Positions 53,573 to 64,000 of a stretch of DNA of 64,000 bases are shown here, in pieces. The notes under the pieces are model-generated. The model was not told the origin of the DNA and made no database searches. It was given only the letters and a program-made list of their open reading frames with translations. Each line of letters begins with the position of its first letter. Within the stretch, counting starts at the first letter, position 1. The position numbers and the translations under genes are program-made. This DNA is from Dugong dugon (lineage: Eukaryota > Chordata > Mammalia > Sirenia > Dugongidae), in NCBI GenBank assembly GCA_030035585.1, contig CM057467.1, forward strand, positions 67,320,941-67,384,940, in the 5' to 3' direction.

Positions 53573-55367
53573 CATAAAAAGGCAATCAGGATGGCTTTCA
53601 GGCAGGTTCTCAAACACTGCAGTTTTGAAAACTCGCAAATGACAAGTGCTTTCAAGGCATTCCCAAAGTCACCAATATCCTGCCAAGAAAACTTCTTTTC
53701 CCTGCATGACAGCCCCTGTCACCCCTCCCAGTTAGCTATTTGATGCCTGCTCCTTTGATGCCCCTTTAGAAGAAGTGAAAGCGAAGGCGGCGAAGAGACC
53801 AAAGACTGGAGAGGAGTAGTTCTTAAGCTGCAGATATTGAAAGGAAGACAAACAAGAAAACCCAAATTACTTCTGGGGTTCATGAGGCAGTACATGAGTG
53901 TTGGGGGTAGTATGGAGCCCCCAAGAACTTGCAGATGAAAGAAGACTCCTTTCTGAGTCTTGGAATGCACCGTCATAACCATTACATTGTTTGAACAGAC
54001 AGCCTTGGGTATAATCAGACAACAACTTTATTCAACCTGCTCTATGGGGCTCAGATCTACCCTGTCCCCTGTATAAAATATAAGGCAAGTTCTATGACTT
54101 TTCTGGTCACCATAGGGTAACAAAAAGTGCTCCAATCACTTCTATGACCAAAAAAAAAAAAAAGTTAAGTAATAAATACAAAGAGCCCCATGTAATTGCT
54201 ATAATGTTAAAGTTCAATTAAAGTGAAAGCTTCTTCTATCTCCTGGCTTGGGTCTGCTTCAGGGTGGCACCCTACAGTGGAAAGGGGGTGTGAGTGGCAG
54301 AGCAGGGGAAAGGAGGAGAGTGAAAGGACAGAATGGTTCTTGCCTGAGTGGTACCCTTAAAGGCTGTGAAGGCACATCCTGGCCTTGGCCAACCTTCTCT
54401 AACAGGGCCCATTCTTAGCTGTTTCTAGGATTTTAATACTGGGGAGTGTCACTTGCAATTATCTTAACCCAGGCAAAGACCCCTCCTCTGACTGATCATT
54501 TATGACCCCTTTCTCAGTCCCTAGATGTCATCTCAAGCTTCCTTCTGCCTCCTCCCTCATCCCTTGAGGCACTCCTCATTGTTAGTATGTGGAGCCACTG
54601 CAAGCCTACTCTCTGTCTCAGGAGGCCTACATCTGGTATTGATACATCTCATGACCATCCCCGATCCAGCACCCTTTCTCTGATCCTCTATCTATGCAGA
54701 AGCCGGCCAAGATCTCTTGCCCTTTTGATTTCCAGGTGTGAGTTGGACATAAGAGCAAAGTGGCCCTCAAGCTCCAAAGAGACATGGCATTCTGTGAATG
54801 TCCCCATGAAAGCCCTGTCTCTAGACAGAAGGGAGCTAAGGATGTTACCACACCTGTCCCTGGGGGCAAGGGTGGAGTTAAAAGCTCATGGATGGCTCCC
54901 TCCAAAAATCCTCTCCAAATTTCCCTAGGCCACTATGACTCTTACAGGGTGGGGTCAGTAAAGACCACTTCTGACCAGTCTCTTCTCTACTGGTCTCACA
55001 TCTCACTTTGGGACTGGGGGTACTGGGTATTTTACTCGCAGAGTTTCAGCAGAAAGAAGACAGGAAGTGTCCCTTTTTAACCTCTGTTACACAACAACCC
55101 ATAACTGAACAAAGCAGAGTCAAACTGGCTCATGGATTAGCAAGACGTGTTTACAATCTCACAAGAAGTCTTGAGTTTTCTAAAGAAAGAATGTGTTTAT
55201 AAGACAAAATGTTAACAATAGTCAATGGTACTTCAACAGGCACTTGTTATATTATTCTCTGTAGTTTTGAAATTTCTTCAAAGAAAGAAAAGAAAGTTCA
55301 TATCAAACAAATGAGAAAAAAGGAGGAAAAAAGGGAGCATCAGGGAGACCTTCAGGGGAGTTTTCAT
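53573..55367. other. Unassigned sequence, 1.8 kb
   Basis: No repeat or exon recognised. An A run lies at 54,151-54,164. The longest frames (54,587-54,928 and 54,760-55,080, plus strand) overlap in different frames and show no domain. GC is moderately raised at 54,230-55,030. It may contain an LTR that I do not know. Confidence 0.4.
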
Positions 55368-55495
55368 TCTATTCAATTATTCATCCATTTACTTATGCAA
55401 CAATCATTTATTGGGACCTACTATCAACTCTGTGTTGGGTACTGGGGGATACACTGATGAAATATCCTGGGCCCTTGCACTCATGAAGCACATGA
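55368..55495 (-). mobile_element. L2 LINE 3' end fragment
   Basis: 'caatcatttattgggaccta', 'tgtgttgggtactgggggat', 'cttgcactcatgaagcacat': antisense L2 end. Confidence 0.68.
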
Positions 55496-55568
55496 GCTCT
55501 TGGGATCTTTTTTACATGGCACTTTTAATACTATGACATCCCAATGTGCATACATTTAACTTAAGCAG

Positions 55569-56056
55569 TGTGATGTACAGAAAGAGGCCCCAAAGATGTC
55601 CATAATCCCCTGAATCTCTAATATGTTATCTTACATGACAAAAGAGACTTTACAGATACAGTTAAGTTAAGGATCTTGAGATGGGGAGATTATCCTGGAT
55701 TAGCCAGGTAGGCCCAATGTAATCACAAGGGTCCTTACAAGTGAAAGCTAGAGGCAGGTGAGTCCAGAGTCAGAGAAGGAGACGTGAGGATGAAAGCTGA
55801 GATCACAGTAATGTGATTGCTGGCTTTAAAGTTTGAAGAGGGCCACAAGCCAAGGAATGAGGGCTGGAAAAGGCCAGGAAATGAATTCATCCCTAGAACT
55901 TCCAGAAGGAATGCAGCCCTGCCGACACCTTGATTTTAGCCCATTGTGGCCCATTTTAAACTTCTGATCTCTAGAAATGTGAGATAATAAATTTGTGTTG
56001 TTTTAAAGCATTATGTTTATGATCATTTGTTACAGCAACAATAGGAAACTAATATA
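55569..56056 (+). mobile_element. Complete solo LTR with 5-bp TSD
   Basis: 488 bp bounded by AGCAG at 55,564-55,568 and 56,057-56,061. 'aggccccaaagatgtccata', 'gagattatcctggattagcc', 'caatgtaatcacaagggtcc', 'gagataataaatttgtgttg' (polyadenylation region) and the end 'caataggaaactaatata'. Same family as 62,486-62,948. Confidence 0.88.
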
Positions 56057-56061
56057 AGCAG

Positions 56062-56383
56062 ATTCAACTAAAATCATTCAGTAAAGAAAAGAAGGATGAA
56101 AAAAAGAGAAAGTGGAAAGAAAACAATATATGAAGCTTTTAAATAGGGCAGCAATTCTGCCCATCTTTCTGCCAACAAGGCATGCCCCAAGCAGGCCTGA
56201 GGTGGGGTACATGATGCTTTTTCCATATTTGGTCTCAGTTGTATGTGAGCATCCTGCCACGCTTATGGCTTCAGGGAAGTTTCAAGGGCAATGACAAGTC
56301 TATGCAACTTTCTACACACTTCCAGATTTTAGAACTCAAGCCCTGAACACTGACATTCGTTTATTGGACTGAGTCAGTCAGGT
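56062..56383. other. Unassigned sequence
   Basis: Nothing recognised. Confidence 0.35.
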
Positions 56384-56640
56384 CTAAGAGTTAATGGCTT
56401 GGACTGTGAAGTCAGACAGGCTTGAGCTGAGCCCCTTCTCTGGCCCTTACTGGCTGTGTGACTGTAGACAACCTACTGAACCTCCCTGAGCCTCAGTTTC
56501 CTCATCTGTAAAAGGAAGAAACGATGACACCTTTCTCCTAGCTTATGGTAAGGATTACCTGAGATACGCACGTAGAGTGCCAGCCACAGAGTAAGCGTCT
56601 AATAAATGATGGCTGCTAGTACAATTAGAATTATTATTGG
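56384..56640 (+). mobile_element. MIR, near full length
   Basis: 'agttaatggcttggactgtg', 'aagtcagacaggcttgagct', 'cctcagtttcctcatctgta', 'gagtaagcgtctaataaatg'. One of the best preserved MIRs in the window. Confidence 0.9.
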
Positions 56641-57661
56641 GATTATCTCTGCTATTGGGACAGAGCTGCCCTCCAAAGGCTAATTTGCCTCCCAGATAAT
56701 ACACAAGCTCGTTATTAATAAGCTTTCCTCTTCTGTTTGTTCATTAGGCAAAGTCTTGCAAAATGTGGGGTCTTGAGGGAAAAATAATGAAATGGGGGTC
56801 CTTGGTAGTAAAAAAAAAAAAAAAGAGGGGTACCAAGGATCTCATTATTTTACAAGTACGATTCTACCGACATACAAAACTCATGTACCCAAAGACAACA
56901 CCACAGGAAGGAAGACAAAGGACTAGAACTTGGGCTTCTCAGGCCCCTACCAGCTTCGTTTCCAGCATGCCACATACATACAGATCGTGTCTAATTACAA
57001 GACTGCTTCAAATTATAAAATCAGTTGCTAAGATCATTGGTGACCTTGTTTCACACCAGGATAAACATAAGTGTTCCTTACTGTATGTCCTGGAAATCTG
57101 GATAGCTCCACTCTCCCAAATCTGACTCCTAAAACGCATGTATTGAAAATATCAAAAAAGAGTGTGCCCAAGCCTTCCAACCTCCTTCACTGCCATTGCT
57201 TTTTTCCCCTGCAGAAATTATTGTAGTAACAAGCAAATAAAATAAAGCAAACAAATAAGATCAGCTTTTCCAAGGTAAGCAATGGGGTAAATTAAAGGGA
57301 CAGCCCCCCCTTTGTATCAGTGATAAAAAGAGCTGTCCTTCCAGAAGTACTCCCTTCTGCCCATCCAAATTGTCAGTGAAAGAATACTTGTTTAAGGCTC
57401 CTCAAGAGTCTGGCCTGTTTACTTGGAATTTGGAAATATTACTGAGCCCCTAGGGGTCAAATCTTGTGAACACAGTGAGCGGCCAAGAGGGAGACAGTGA
57501 ATTCTTGTTGAAGTTGTGATGGAGGTAAAGGAGGAGACTTGAAGATTCCTGTGAGAGGCTCAGAACTGAGCCCTCTGAAAGCTATGTCCAAAGATGAAGC
57601 CCCCAACATTTTGAGCAATGGTGAAAGCTTGGGAATTTGTTTTTAGATTGGAGGAAACCTA
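56641..57661. other. Unassigned sequence
   Basis: About 1 kb without a recognised repeat. An A run lies at 56,809-56,824. The plus-strand 120-codon frame at 56,763-57,125 includes that A run and has no domain. Confidence 0.4.
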
Positions 57662-57916
57662 CAAAAATAATATCCACGTTTGCTGAATATTTAATAGATG
57701 ATGGACACTGTAATGATCACTTTACATGAATTTATAACCCTCATAGCTGACCGCTTAAGCAGATGCTATTATTATTCTCATTTTATAGATGAAGAAATTC
57801 AGGGAGGTTAAATAATTTCTTCAAGGTCATATAGTTAGGAAAGGGAGGAGGCAGGGCTTGAACGCAGATCTCATGGGGTCCAAAGTTCCTGCTCTTAACC
57901 CCACGTTGTCCTGCAT
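57662..57916 (-). mobile_element. MIR, near full length
   Basis: 'attattattctcattttata', 'gatgaagaaattcagggagg', 'gcagggcttgaacgcagatc', 'ctgctcttaaccccacgttg'. Confidence 0.88.
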
Positions 57917-58014
57917 GTGATACTTTCACAAATCATAACCAGCAGGTCACACTGGTTTAAAAAGAGAGAGAACATCTTGAAACTTTATGATCATGTTTTG
58001 TTATCTCCAATTCT

Positions 58015-58480
58015 TCCCTGTATTAATTTATTCAACAAATATTTGAGTACTTACAGTGTATTAAATAAGATGTCTTTAAACAAAAACACAGATAAAACAA
58101 GGTTATGTATTGATCAGTGGATAAAAATATTGTGGCAGAGGCTCTCAGGGAGCTAAGCTGTATTTGCCATTGGAGCAATGGGTCTGTATTTGCTGATTCT
58201 GTGTTCACGGTGACTTTATAGAACATAACGACCACAATTAGTGAGATCAACTATACTTTGCATGGAGCATGGTGATAAGTATGAAGTATTAAGAGGAGAG
58301 CAAAACAAATCCGGTCTCTGCCCGTTTGCAGCTAAGAGTCTAGTCTGGGTGATAGTCATCAAACATGGAAGCATTTTAGGAGATGAATGCCATGAACCCC
58401 ACTTCTCATATTGGAAAGATACCTCCGGCAACCATGAGAATTCAATATGGCCCATCAAGCACCAGGTTCAAATGAGTGAA
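58015..58480 (-). mobile_element. L2 LINE 3' end, two blocks
   Basis: 'tttattcaacaaatatttga' with 'ttacagtgtattaaataag' at 58,020-58,080, and 'atccggtctctgcccgtttg' with 'ctaagagtctagtctgggtg' at 58,308-58,352. The 200 bp between is unassigned and may be an insertion. Confidence 0.55.
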
Positions 58481-58617
58481 AAAGGAAAATAAATAAATAA
58501 CTGTCTCTCAGAAAAATCGACTCCTCTTCCTCTTCTGGGCTTCCCATCATTGTTTTCTTGTCTTTTTTATATCAAACCAAGTTGTTTTCCTTCAATGTTC
58601 AGGTTGGTCTTCACTAT

Positions 58618-58821
58618 CAAAGGTGCCCTGGTGGCGTTACAGTTAAGTGCTCAGCTGCTAACCAAAAGGTTAACAGTTCTAACCCACGCAGCAGCTCCAC
58701 AGGAGAAAGACCTGGCAATCTGTTTCCATAAGGATTACAGCCTAGAAAACCCTATGGGGCAGTTGTAGTCTGTTACATGTCATCACTATGAGTTGAAAAT
58801 TAACTCAAAGGCACCTAACAA
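58618..58821 (+). mobile_element. AfroSINE, long form, complete, with 9-bp TSD
   Basis: CTTCACTAT at 58,609-58,617 and 58,822-58,830. 'gtgccctggtggcgttacag', 'gttaacagttctaacccacg', 'ggagaaagacctggcaatct', tail 'aaaggcacctaacaa'. The tail matches the RTE 3' end at 53,343-53,358. Confidence 0.95.
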
Positions 58822-58830
58822 CTTCACTAT

Positions 58831-58950
58831 TAGACATGAGCACCCTGAGGTCAGAGTTTGCCTTGTCCAATTTTGTATCCCCAGCATCAAGGACATTGTC
58901 TGCACGTAGTAGATCACCCAAAAACTTTTGTTAAATGAATGACTCCTCAA
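58831..58950 (+). mobile_element. L2 LINE 3' end fragment
   Basis: 'tgagcaccctgaggtcagag', 'ttgtatccccagcatcaagg', 'acgtagtagatcacccaaaa', then 'gttaaatgaatgac'. Confidence 0.65.
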
Positions 58951-59679
58951 TGCCCATAAAGCTGAATTAGTGAAATCCATTAAATTCCATTAAACAGATG
59001 GAAAACACTAGTACAGAAAAGGCTTTCGGGGTGAAGGAAAGAAGATTCTTTACATACATCCTCTACCACAGTCCACAGCTCAATCACTTTTAGCCTCCAG
59101 GCCTTAGTGAAATATTGCTATCGTTAGCTTGTATGGTCATTAATGTCAATCAGATAAAAGGTCCCATTAGTGACCAGCAGTGTAGGAGATGGGTCTGTGT
59201 TGATCCTACTATTGATCATTTCATGTTTGGGCATTTAATTAATGGTAGCTGATTTCTCTTTAGTTTATTGAGTAAAAATGATATCGTTTAAATTTAGTAA
59301 AGTGGAAAATTGTGTTTGCGTTTATTGTTTTACTTGCAAGGCTAGTTCTCAGGATTTCTTTCCTTTTGGAAAACTCCTTTCATGTGGCAAGAGTCATAAT
59401 GAGGAAATACAAATTATTCAAAAATGATGGTAAGAACTGAAATGTCAACATAGACACAAGTTTCTCGTGTGTTTATCATGGATCTTAATTAAATATAACA
59501 TATGTTCATATGTTTTAATTACATATGTATTTTAATCTCTTCCTTTCCCAGTTTATAATACTATTTTTTATGATGGGAAATTCTTATTCTTGTACTGATC
59601 ACATCAGGAGGCAACCTGGTCCCAGCTCTTTGCAATAGCTATTTCTTACTCACCAGGCCAATCTCTTATACCTTGCCTC
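58951..59679. other. Unassigned AT-rich, possibly conserved non-coding sequence
   Basis: No recognised transposon. 59,110-59,440 carries several homeodomain-like cores ('gtcattaatgtcaatcag', 'ggcatttaattaatgg') and GATA-like motifs, with no coding frame. Whether it is conserved cannot be judged from one sequence. Confidence 0.35.
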
Positions 59680-59805
59680 ATTCATTCATTCATTCACTCA
59701 TTTATTCAGCAACTTTCTGGGCCCGTCCCCTTTGCCAGGTGATGGAGTAGCTTCTGGGGATACTGAGCTGAGCAGGCACAGTCCTTCCCTCAAGGAGCTG
59801 CCAAA
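59680..59805 (-). mobile_element. L2 LINE 3' end fragment
   Basis: 'cattcattcattcactcatt', 'gatggagtagcttctgggga', 'ttccctcaaggagctgcc'. Confidence 0.65.
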
Positions 59806-60059
59806 GAAAATAGACCAACCCTACTCATGCTTTCTTATCAAAAATTCACACTGGAAAAGCCCTACTCATGCCTAGTAGATACGAAATTCCAATGATATTT
59901 GGTCAACACCGTACTTTCCCCTTTATGATGGCATTGCCCAAAAATGGCAGAAACGTTCTAATCGTAGCCTTCCTCTCTGTAATGTTAGGAGAATGAAATT
60001 ATGCAATGGGTAGGAGAAGGCTTTAAAACCTGTAAGTGCTCTTCCAAGAGGAAGAATAA
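59806..60059. other. Unassigned sequence
   Basis: Two nearby partial repeats of 'ctactcatgc' (59,820 and 59,862). Nothing else. Confidence 0.35.
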
Positions 60060-60235
60060 TTTCAGCAACAATACTTGTAAAACCCTTTAGAGTTTATACA
60101 GGGTTATAAGCTCCTTTACCTCATGGAGGAGGCTGGGCTGGAAAACGTCATCCCCACATTACAGGTGCAAAACAGGAGGGGTGACTGAGGGGCTTGCCCA
60201 TGATCTACAGTTTATTGGTTGCCACAATTTATAAT
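60060..60235 (-). mobile_element. MIR fragment
   Basis: 'ttatacagggttataagctc', 'catccccacattacaggtgc', 'gaggggcttgcccatgatct'. Confidence 0.68.
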
Positions 60236-61399
60236 AATAATTTTGACTGTTACCATCTTCCTGATTTAATCAGGTGGTGTATTTTAAAGCCTGCAGCTTA
60301 ACGTCTGGTATACAGCAGGTGTGCAATGATGTTCCTTGGAACTGATTTCTGCTAGAAGTTTTGAATCTCAGTCTACAACCACTGCCCCCTCTCCAAGTGA
60401 TGGGCATCTTTCTGGAAACACCATGAAATAGGGGAGGATGGGTATATGGCCTCCTTGCAATAAATCTGTGATTTTTCCACCATTTACACTGGTATGTTAT
60501 GATTGATAGGGAAGTATATGTAAATAATTTTTATTAATAATAGCTTATAATACCATCAGATTGATGTTTGCTGATAGTTTACTTTTTTTTTTTTTAATCA
60601 AAGCAAATTCAAAGTTATCCCTATTAACAAATGTCACCTCACTCTCTAGTGTTCAAATATACTTTTTGGAGGAGGGCAAAGGGAAGGTATGACCAGGCAA
60701 CAATGAACTGAGTCCCTATTTTCCCACTTAGCATTATCTTCAGGTCTTAGTTGCTGGTTTTTGACCCGGCAGAAAGAGAATAACAATACTAAAAGGCAAT
60801 GGCGTTCTATGTTGGGAAGCTTTGGCATAAAACATCCTGGGCTCTGCTAACCCCCATCACCCACCTGTGGGTACCCTGGGTAAGTGGGGGTGAAGGAAGA
60901 AGCCCAGACAATACAGAACAGGGATTGTGGTAAGACCCTTATGCAGAGGATAATACTGAGGAATGGAGGGTATCCAGTTCAGCATACACTGGCCAAAGAG
61001 GAGCAACCTCAGGATATCAGACAGGTTCTTCCCTGGTAAGTAGGTGAAGGAGCCTATGGAAACTCAGCCCCAAGGAGCAGTATCACAGTCCGCAGTGAGC
61101 CACCTATGCATGGCTGGGAGCACACGAAGCAGCCTCCAGTCCCTCCCTGGGGAAAAGATTGGCAACAGCCAGTCAGGATGTCAGGAAGTCAGCGTCCCAG
61201 TCAAATGTGTGGGGTATGGGCCATTAGACACCTGGAAACCAAGGCAGATCAGTAAAGAGAGGACTGGAGAACTGAGGGAGGCTGAGAGAATGAAGCCACA
61301 TAAGTGGCAGGCTTACTCTGGAATATTGTTGCCTGGATCTTTTGTAGCAAAGCTAACTCTTACTGGTGGAGAGGGGCCTTCTTACAACCCCTGGGCCAG
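60236..61399. other. Unassigned sequence
   Basis: No recognised repeat. A T run lies at 60,583-60,596. A 208-codon plus-strand frame (61,044-61,670) begins here but runs into an antisense HAL1/L1-like repeat. It has no domain, so I do not call it a gene. Confidence 0.4.
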
Positions 61400-62200
61400 T
61401 GGTGCTGACGGCAGGAGGCAGCTTCTCTCCTGTGACCTTCTGACCATCTCCAGCTTGGACGGTGGCCCTCTGCACCTGGGGCACCTGGCATACCACTGCC
61501 GCCTTCCAGACATCACCCTTCAAGTCTCTCCCATATTGGATCCCCGATTTCTAGTTTCACATCTTTTCCTTTGCTTGGTTTACTTTCTTGTTTTGGGGGA
61601 AGCCATCCTTCAACAGCTTCCTGAGACAAGGTATATGAAATACCATTTTTCTGAGGCCTTGCATATCTAAAAATGTCTTCATTTCACCGTCCCAAATAAA
61701 ATTCTGAGTGGAAACAGTTCCTTCAGAATTTTTAAAGTATTGCTCTACTGTCTTCTAGTTTCCTGTTCTAGCGTTGCCACTGAGCAGTCCAAAAACATTC
61801 TGATTTCTGATTCTTTGTCTGCATTTCACTACTCTGTGGAAACTTTAAGATATTCTCTTTGTCCCTAGAGTGAAATTTCACAGCGATGTGTTTTGAGTGG
61901 GTATATTTTCATCCATTTTTCTAGGCACTTCATAGTCCCTTCAATCTTGAAACTCATGTCCTTCAGCTCTGAGTAATATTCTTGAATTCGTTCAGTGTTG
62001 ATTTCCTTGGTCATTTTCTCTGTTTGCTCTTTCCAGAACTCCTATTATTTAGATATTGGATGTCCTAAGCCAGTCTTTGGTTTACTTATCTTCTCTCTCA
62101 TACTTTTCATTTCTTTGTTGTTGTTTCCTTCTCTTCTTTCTTGGAGATCTCCCCAATTTTATCTTCCAACCCTTCTAATACGTGTAATTTTCCAGAAAGT

Positions 62201-62220
62201 TTTTTTTTTTTTTTTTTTTC
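62201..62220 (+). repeat. T homopolymer
   Basis: About 20 consecutive T inside the HAL1/L1-like element. Confidence 0.93.
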
Positions 62221-62485
62221 CTCACATCGTCTACGCCCTGCATGGACTCATCTCCTCCGAATCACTTCGCTCTCTTTGTTTTCATCTCCGTCTTTCACAG
62301 TAGAGGCTCTCCTCCGGTGTCTACCAGTATTTAAGAACAGGAGACTGAATGCTGGCTGAGCTTGCAGGTGGGGCTGTCACTGTAGGGAGAGCTGGCTGAG
62401 CCAAGTGCTGTAGTCTTATTGTCAGTCTCTCTAATTTTTCTTGGAACTAGTCAGAATCGCCGGAGAAGACCCCTCCAATGCCCTC

Positions 62486-62948
62486 TGAGTAAGCAAAATA
62501 ATGGCCCTCCAAAGATGTCCACATCCTAATCCCCAGAACCTGTAGATATGTTACTTTACGTGGTAAAGGGGCAAAGATGTGATGAAATTAAGGGCCTTGA
62601 GATGAGGAAATTATCCTGGATTATCCAGGTGAGCCTAACGTAATTGCATTTATAAGACGGAGGCAAGAGGGTCAGTCAGAAAAGATGTGGCTACTGAAGC
62701 AAAAGTTGGGAGTCATGAGAGGCCTTGAGCCAAGGAATGTGGGCAGCCTCTAGAAGCTGGAAAAGGCAATGAAATGGATTCTTCAGCAGAGCCTCCAAAA
62801 GGAACCGGCCCTGCTAATACTTTAATTTTACCCCAGTAAAACTGATTTTGGACTTCTGAGCCCCAGAACTGTAAGATAATAAGTCTGTGTTGTTTTAAGT
62901 CACTATGTTTGTGGTCATTTGTTACAGCAGCAATAGGAAATTAATACA
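62486..62948 (+). mobile_element. Solo LTR (MaLR/ERVL-like)
   Basis: Begins 'tgagtaagcaaaataatggc', then 'tgaggaaattatcctggatt', 'gccaaggaatgtgggcagcc', 'gtaagataataagtctgtgt', and ends 'aggaaattaataca'. The flanks 'ccctc' and 'tcctg' match only partly, so the TSD has decayed or the ends are off by a base or two. Confidence 0.82.
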
Positions 62949-63602
62949 TCCTGGCTCTGGGAGCTGGCGGTGGGGGTGGTCTTGACTTTCAGTGTGTAGA
63001 TATGCAAGCATCTTTGTATTCATTGTGGTATCCTGCCAAACCGTGTCTAGTGTCCTTCAGTCCAGAGAAATTCTGTTGAACACTTACCCTCTCCAGAAAG
63101 CAATCTCCAGTTTCTGCCAGAATGGGGTAGGGGCAGTCTCCCAGAATGTGGGGCTTCAGGGATCTAACCTCTTTCCTCTCCCTAGTTCCAGAAGTACCTG
63201 AAGCTGCCAATTCTTGAGCCATTTGCAGGTTCTGCAAGGAAAATCAGGCTGATTCTCAGCTTTTCTCACCACTGACTCAGGACTGGGCTTTCTCCAGTCT
63301 ACTGGTCCCTGCTTCCCAGCTGCTCAAATGCTGTTTATCTTCTCTCCTGTTATCCCTGTCTTCATCAGAGTGTGTTTGTAAAAAAAAACTCTCTTTTCTG
63401 GCGTTTTAGTGGGGTGTTCAAGGGAGTACAGCCAGATTCATGTGCTCAATCTGCCACCTTTGCCAGGAAGTCTTCTGATGTACTTCCTTCACCTGTGAAT
63501 TCTGAGCCTCACACCTCACATAGCCATCTCACAGCACAAGATTGGGTCTCTGGCTACTTTGGATGTCTCCTCTGCCCAGTAATAGGGGTTTCTCCATCTA
63601 AG

Positions 63603-63812
63603 AAGGAACCCTGGTGGTGCAACAGTTAATTAAGCACTCAGCTCCTAACCAAAAGTTTAGAGATTTGAACCCACTCAGTGGCTCTGGGGGAGAAAGACCT
63701 GACAATCTGTTTCATAAAGATTACAACCAAGAAAACCCTATGGGGCGGTTCTATTCTGTCACATGGGGTTGCTATGAGTCGGAATTGTCTCAGTGGCACC
63801 TAACAACAGCAA
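63603..63812 (+). mobile_element. AfroSINE, long form, complete, with 11-bp TSD
   Basis: CTCCATCTAAG at 63,592-63,602 and 63,813-63,823. 'ggaaccctggtggtgcaaca', 'gagatttgaacccactcagt', 'ctatggggcggttctattct', tail 'gtggcacctaacaacagc'. Confidence 0.95.
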
Positions 63813-63834
63813 CTCCATCTAAGGCTCCTCTTTC

Positions 63835-64000
63835 TTTTTTAATTTTTTAAATAATATTTTGTGTTTTAGATGAAAATTTACACAGCAAATTAGCTTCCCA
63901 TTTAACAATTTCTATACAAATGGTTCTGTGACTTTGGTTACAATTTTCACAACATGTCAGCATTCTCATTATTTCCATCCTGTTTGTTCTGTTTCCAGTG
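63835..64000 (-). mobile_element. L1 3' UTR, continues beyond the window
   Basis: Nearly the same as 1,036-1,200 ('tttttaaataatattttgtg', 'cagcattctcattatttcca', 'ctgtttgttctgtttcca'). The window cuts it; the rest should lie to the right. Confidence 0.88.

Larger units (their letters stand above)
61400..63480 (-). mobile_element. HAL1/L1-type LINE (ORF1 region and 5' UTR), split by an LTR
   Basis: Antisense ORF1-type sequence at about 61,600-62,200 ('aatgtcttcatttcaccgtc', 'ctgtcttctagtttcctgtt', 'tgaaactcatgtccttcagc', 'ccagaactcctattatttag', 'ttatcttccaacccttctaa'). Upstream 5' UTR-like sequence follows to about 63,480 ('tttagtggggtgttcaaggg', 'ctgccacctttgccaggaag'). The LTR at 62,486-62,948 interrupts it. 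No open ORF1 remains. The lower boundary is uncertain. Confidence 0.65.

Noticed and set aside
53759-53800. 'gaagcgaaggcggcgaagag' as a possible exon piece
   Set aside because: Short GC-rich word without an open frame of note or splice sites that I could defend.
61044-61670. 208-codon open reading frame on the plus strand
   Set aside because: No recognisable domain, no splice context, and its 3' part runs antisense through a HAL1/L1-like repeat. Length alone is compatible with chance in 64 kb.

Overview
This window is mammalian nuclear DNA with no intact cellular protein-coding gene that I can support. It is almost certainly from an afrotherian, and an elephant-like animal is the best guess. 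About nineteen copies of the tRNA-derived AfroSINE family point that way: a tRNA-like head with a 'gtggcgcagtggttaag' type A box and a 'ggtt(c/t)gaaccc' type B box, then a body reading 'ccctatggggcagttctac' and 'gagtcggaatcgac'. They sit beside RTE/BovB-clade LINE copies that carry the same 3' tail, and L1 copies with a long 3' UTR. Ancient shared mammalian repeats (MIR, L2, MER5, HAL1/L1 and MaLR-like LTRs) form the older background. The assignment rests on recognising repeats from memory, not on a database search.

Layout. 1-5.2 kb: old MIR/L2, a 5'-truncated L1 (-) with a SINE inside it, then an RTE fragment (-). 5.2-9.8 kb: mostly unassigned sequence, one LTR and an L2/MIR cluster. 9.8-11.7 kb: an LTR (-) split by an RTE copy and by a SINE. 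11.7-20 kb: MIR/L2 remnants, SINEs, an L1 3' end with a clear target-site duplication (TSD), two DNA transposons with inverted termini, and a MER5-type palindrome. 20-28 kb: LTRs, L1 fragments of both orientations, a TG tract, and a large inverted duplication at 26.8-27.6 kb. 28-33.4 kb: mostly unassigned, with MIRs, two SINEs, a polypurine tract and an LTR fragment. 33.4-42.97 kb: a near-full-length L1 on the minus strand (5' UTR, ORF1, ORF2, 3' UTR) whose 3' side carries a further 1.4 kb RTE segment; a 14-bp TSD flanks the whole unit and splits a MIR. 43-50 kb: an inverted duplication, a solo LTR and a dense SINE cluster. 50.6-53.4 kb: an RTE copy with an inverted 5' end. 53.6-64 kb: unassigned sequence, two LTRs, MIR/L2, a HAL1/L1-like element and the start of another L1.

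Relationships. Intact TSDs allow local histories to be read: SINE inside MIR, LTR inside L1, RTE inside LTR, and L1 inside MIR. The RTE copies and the long-form SINEs end in the same sequence, as expected if RTE enzymes mobilised the SINEs. L1 ORF1 and ORF2 are both broken by stops, and ORF2 has lost one aspartate of the reverse transcriptase catalytic pair, so nothing here looks autonomously active.

The most interesting features are structural, not coding: five fold-back arrangements (15.3, 18.6, 26.8, 43.8 and 50.6 kb), the L1+RTE composite, and the RTE 5' inversion. I found no CRISPR array, intact tRNA or rRNA gene, or recognisable exon series. The window could be intergenic or a large intron.
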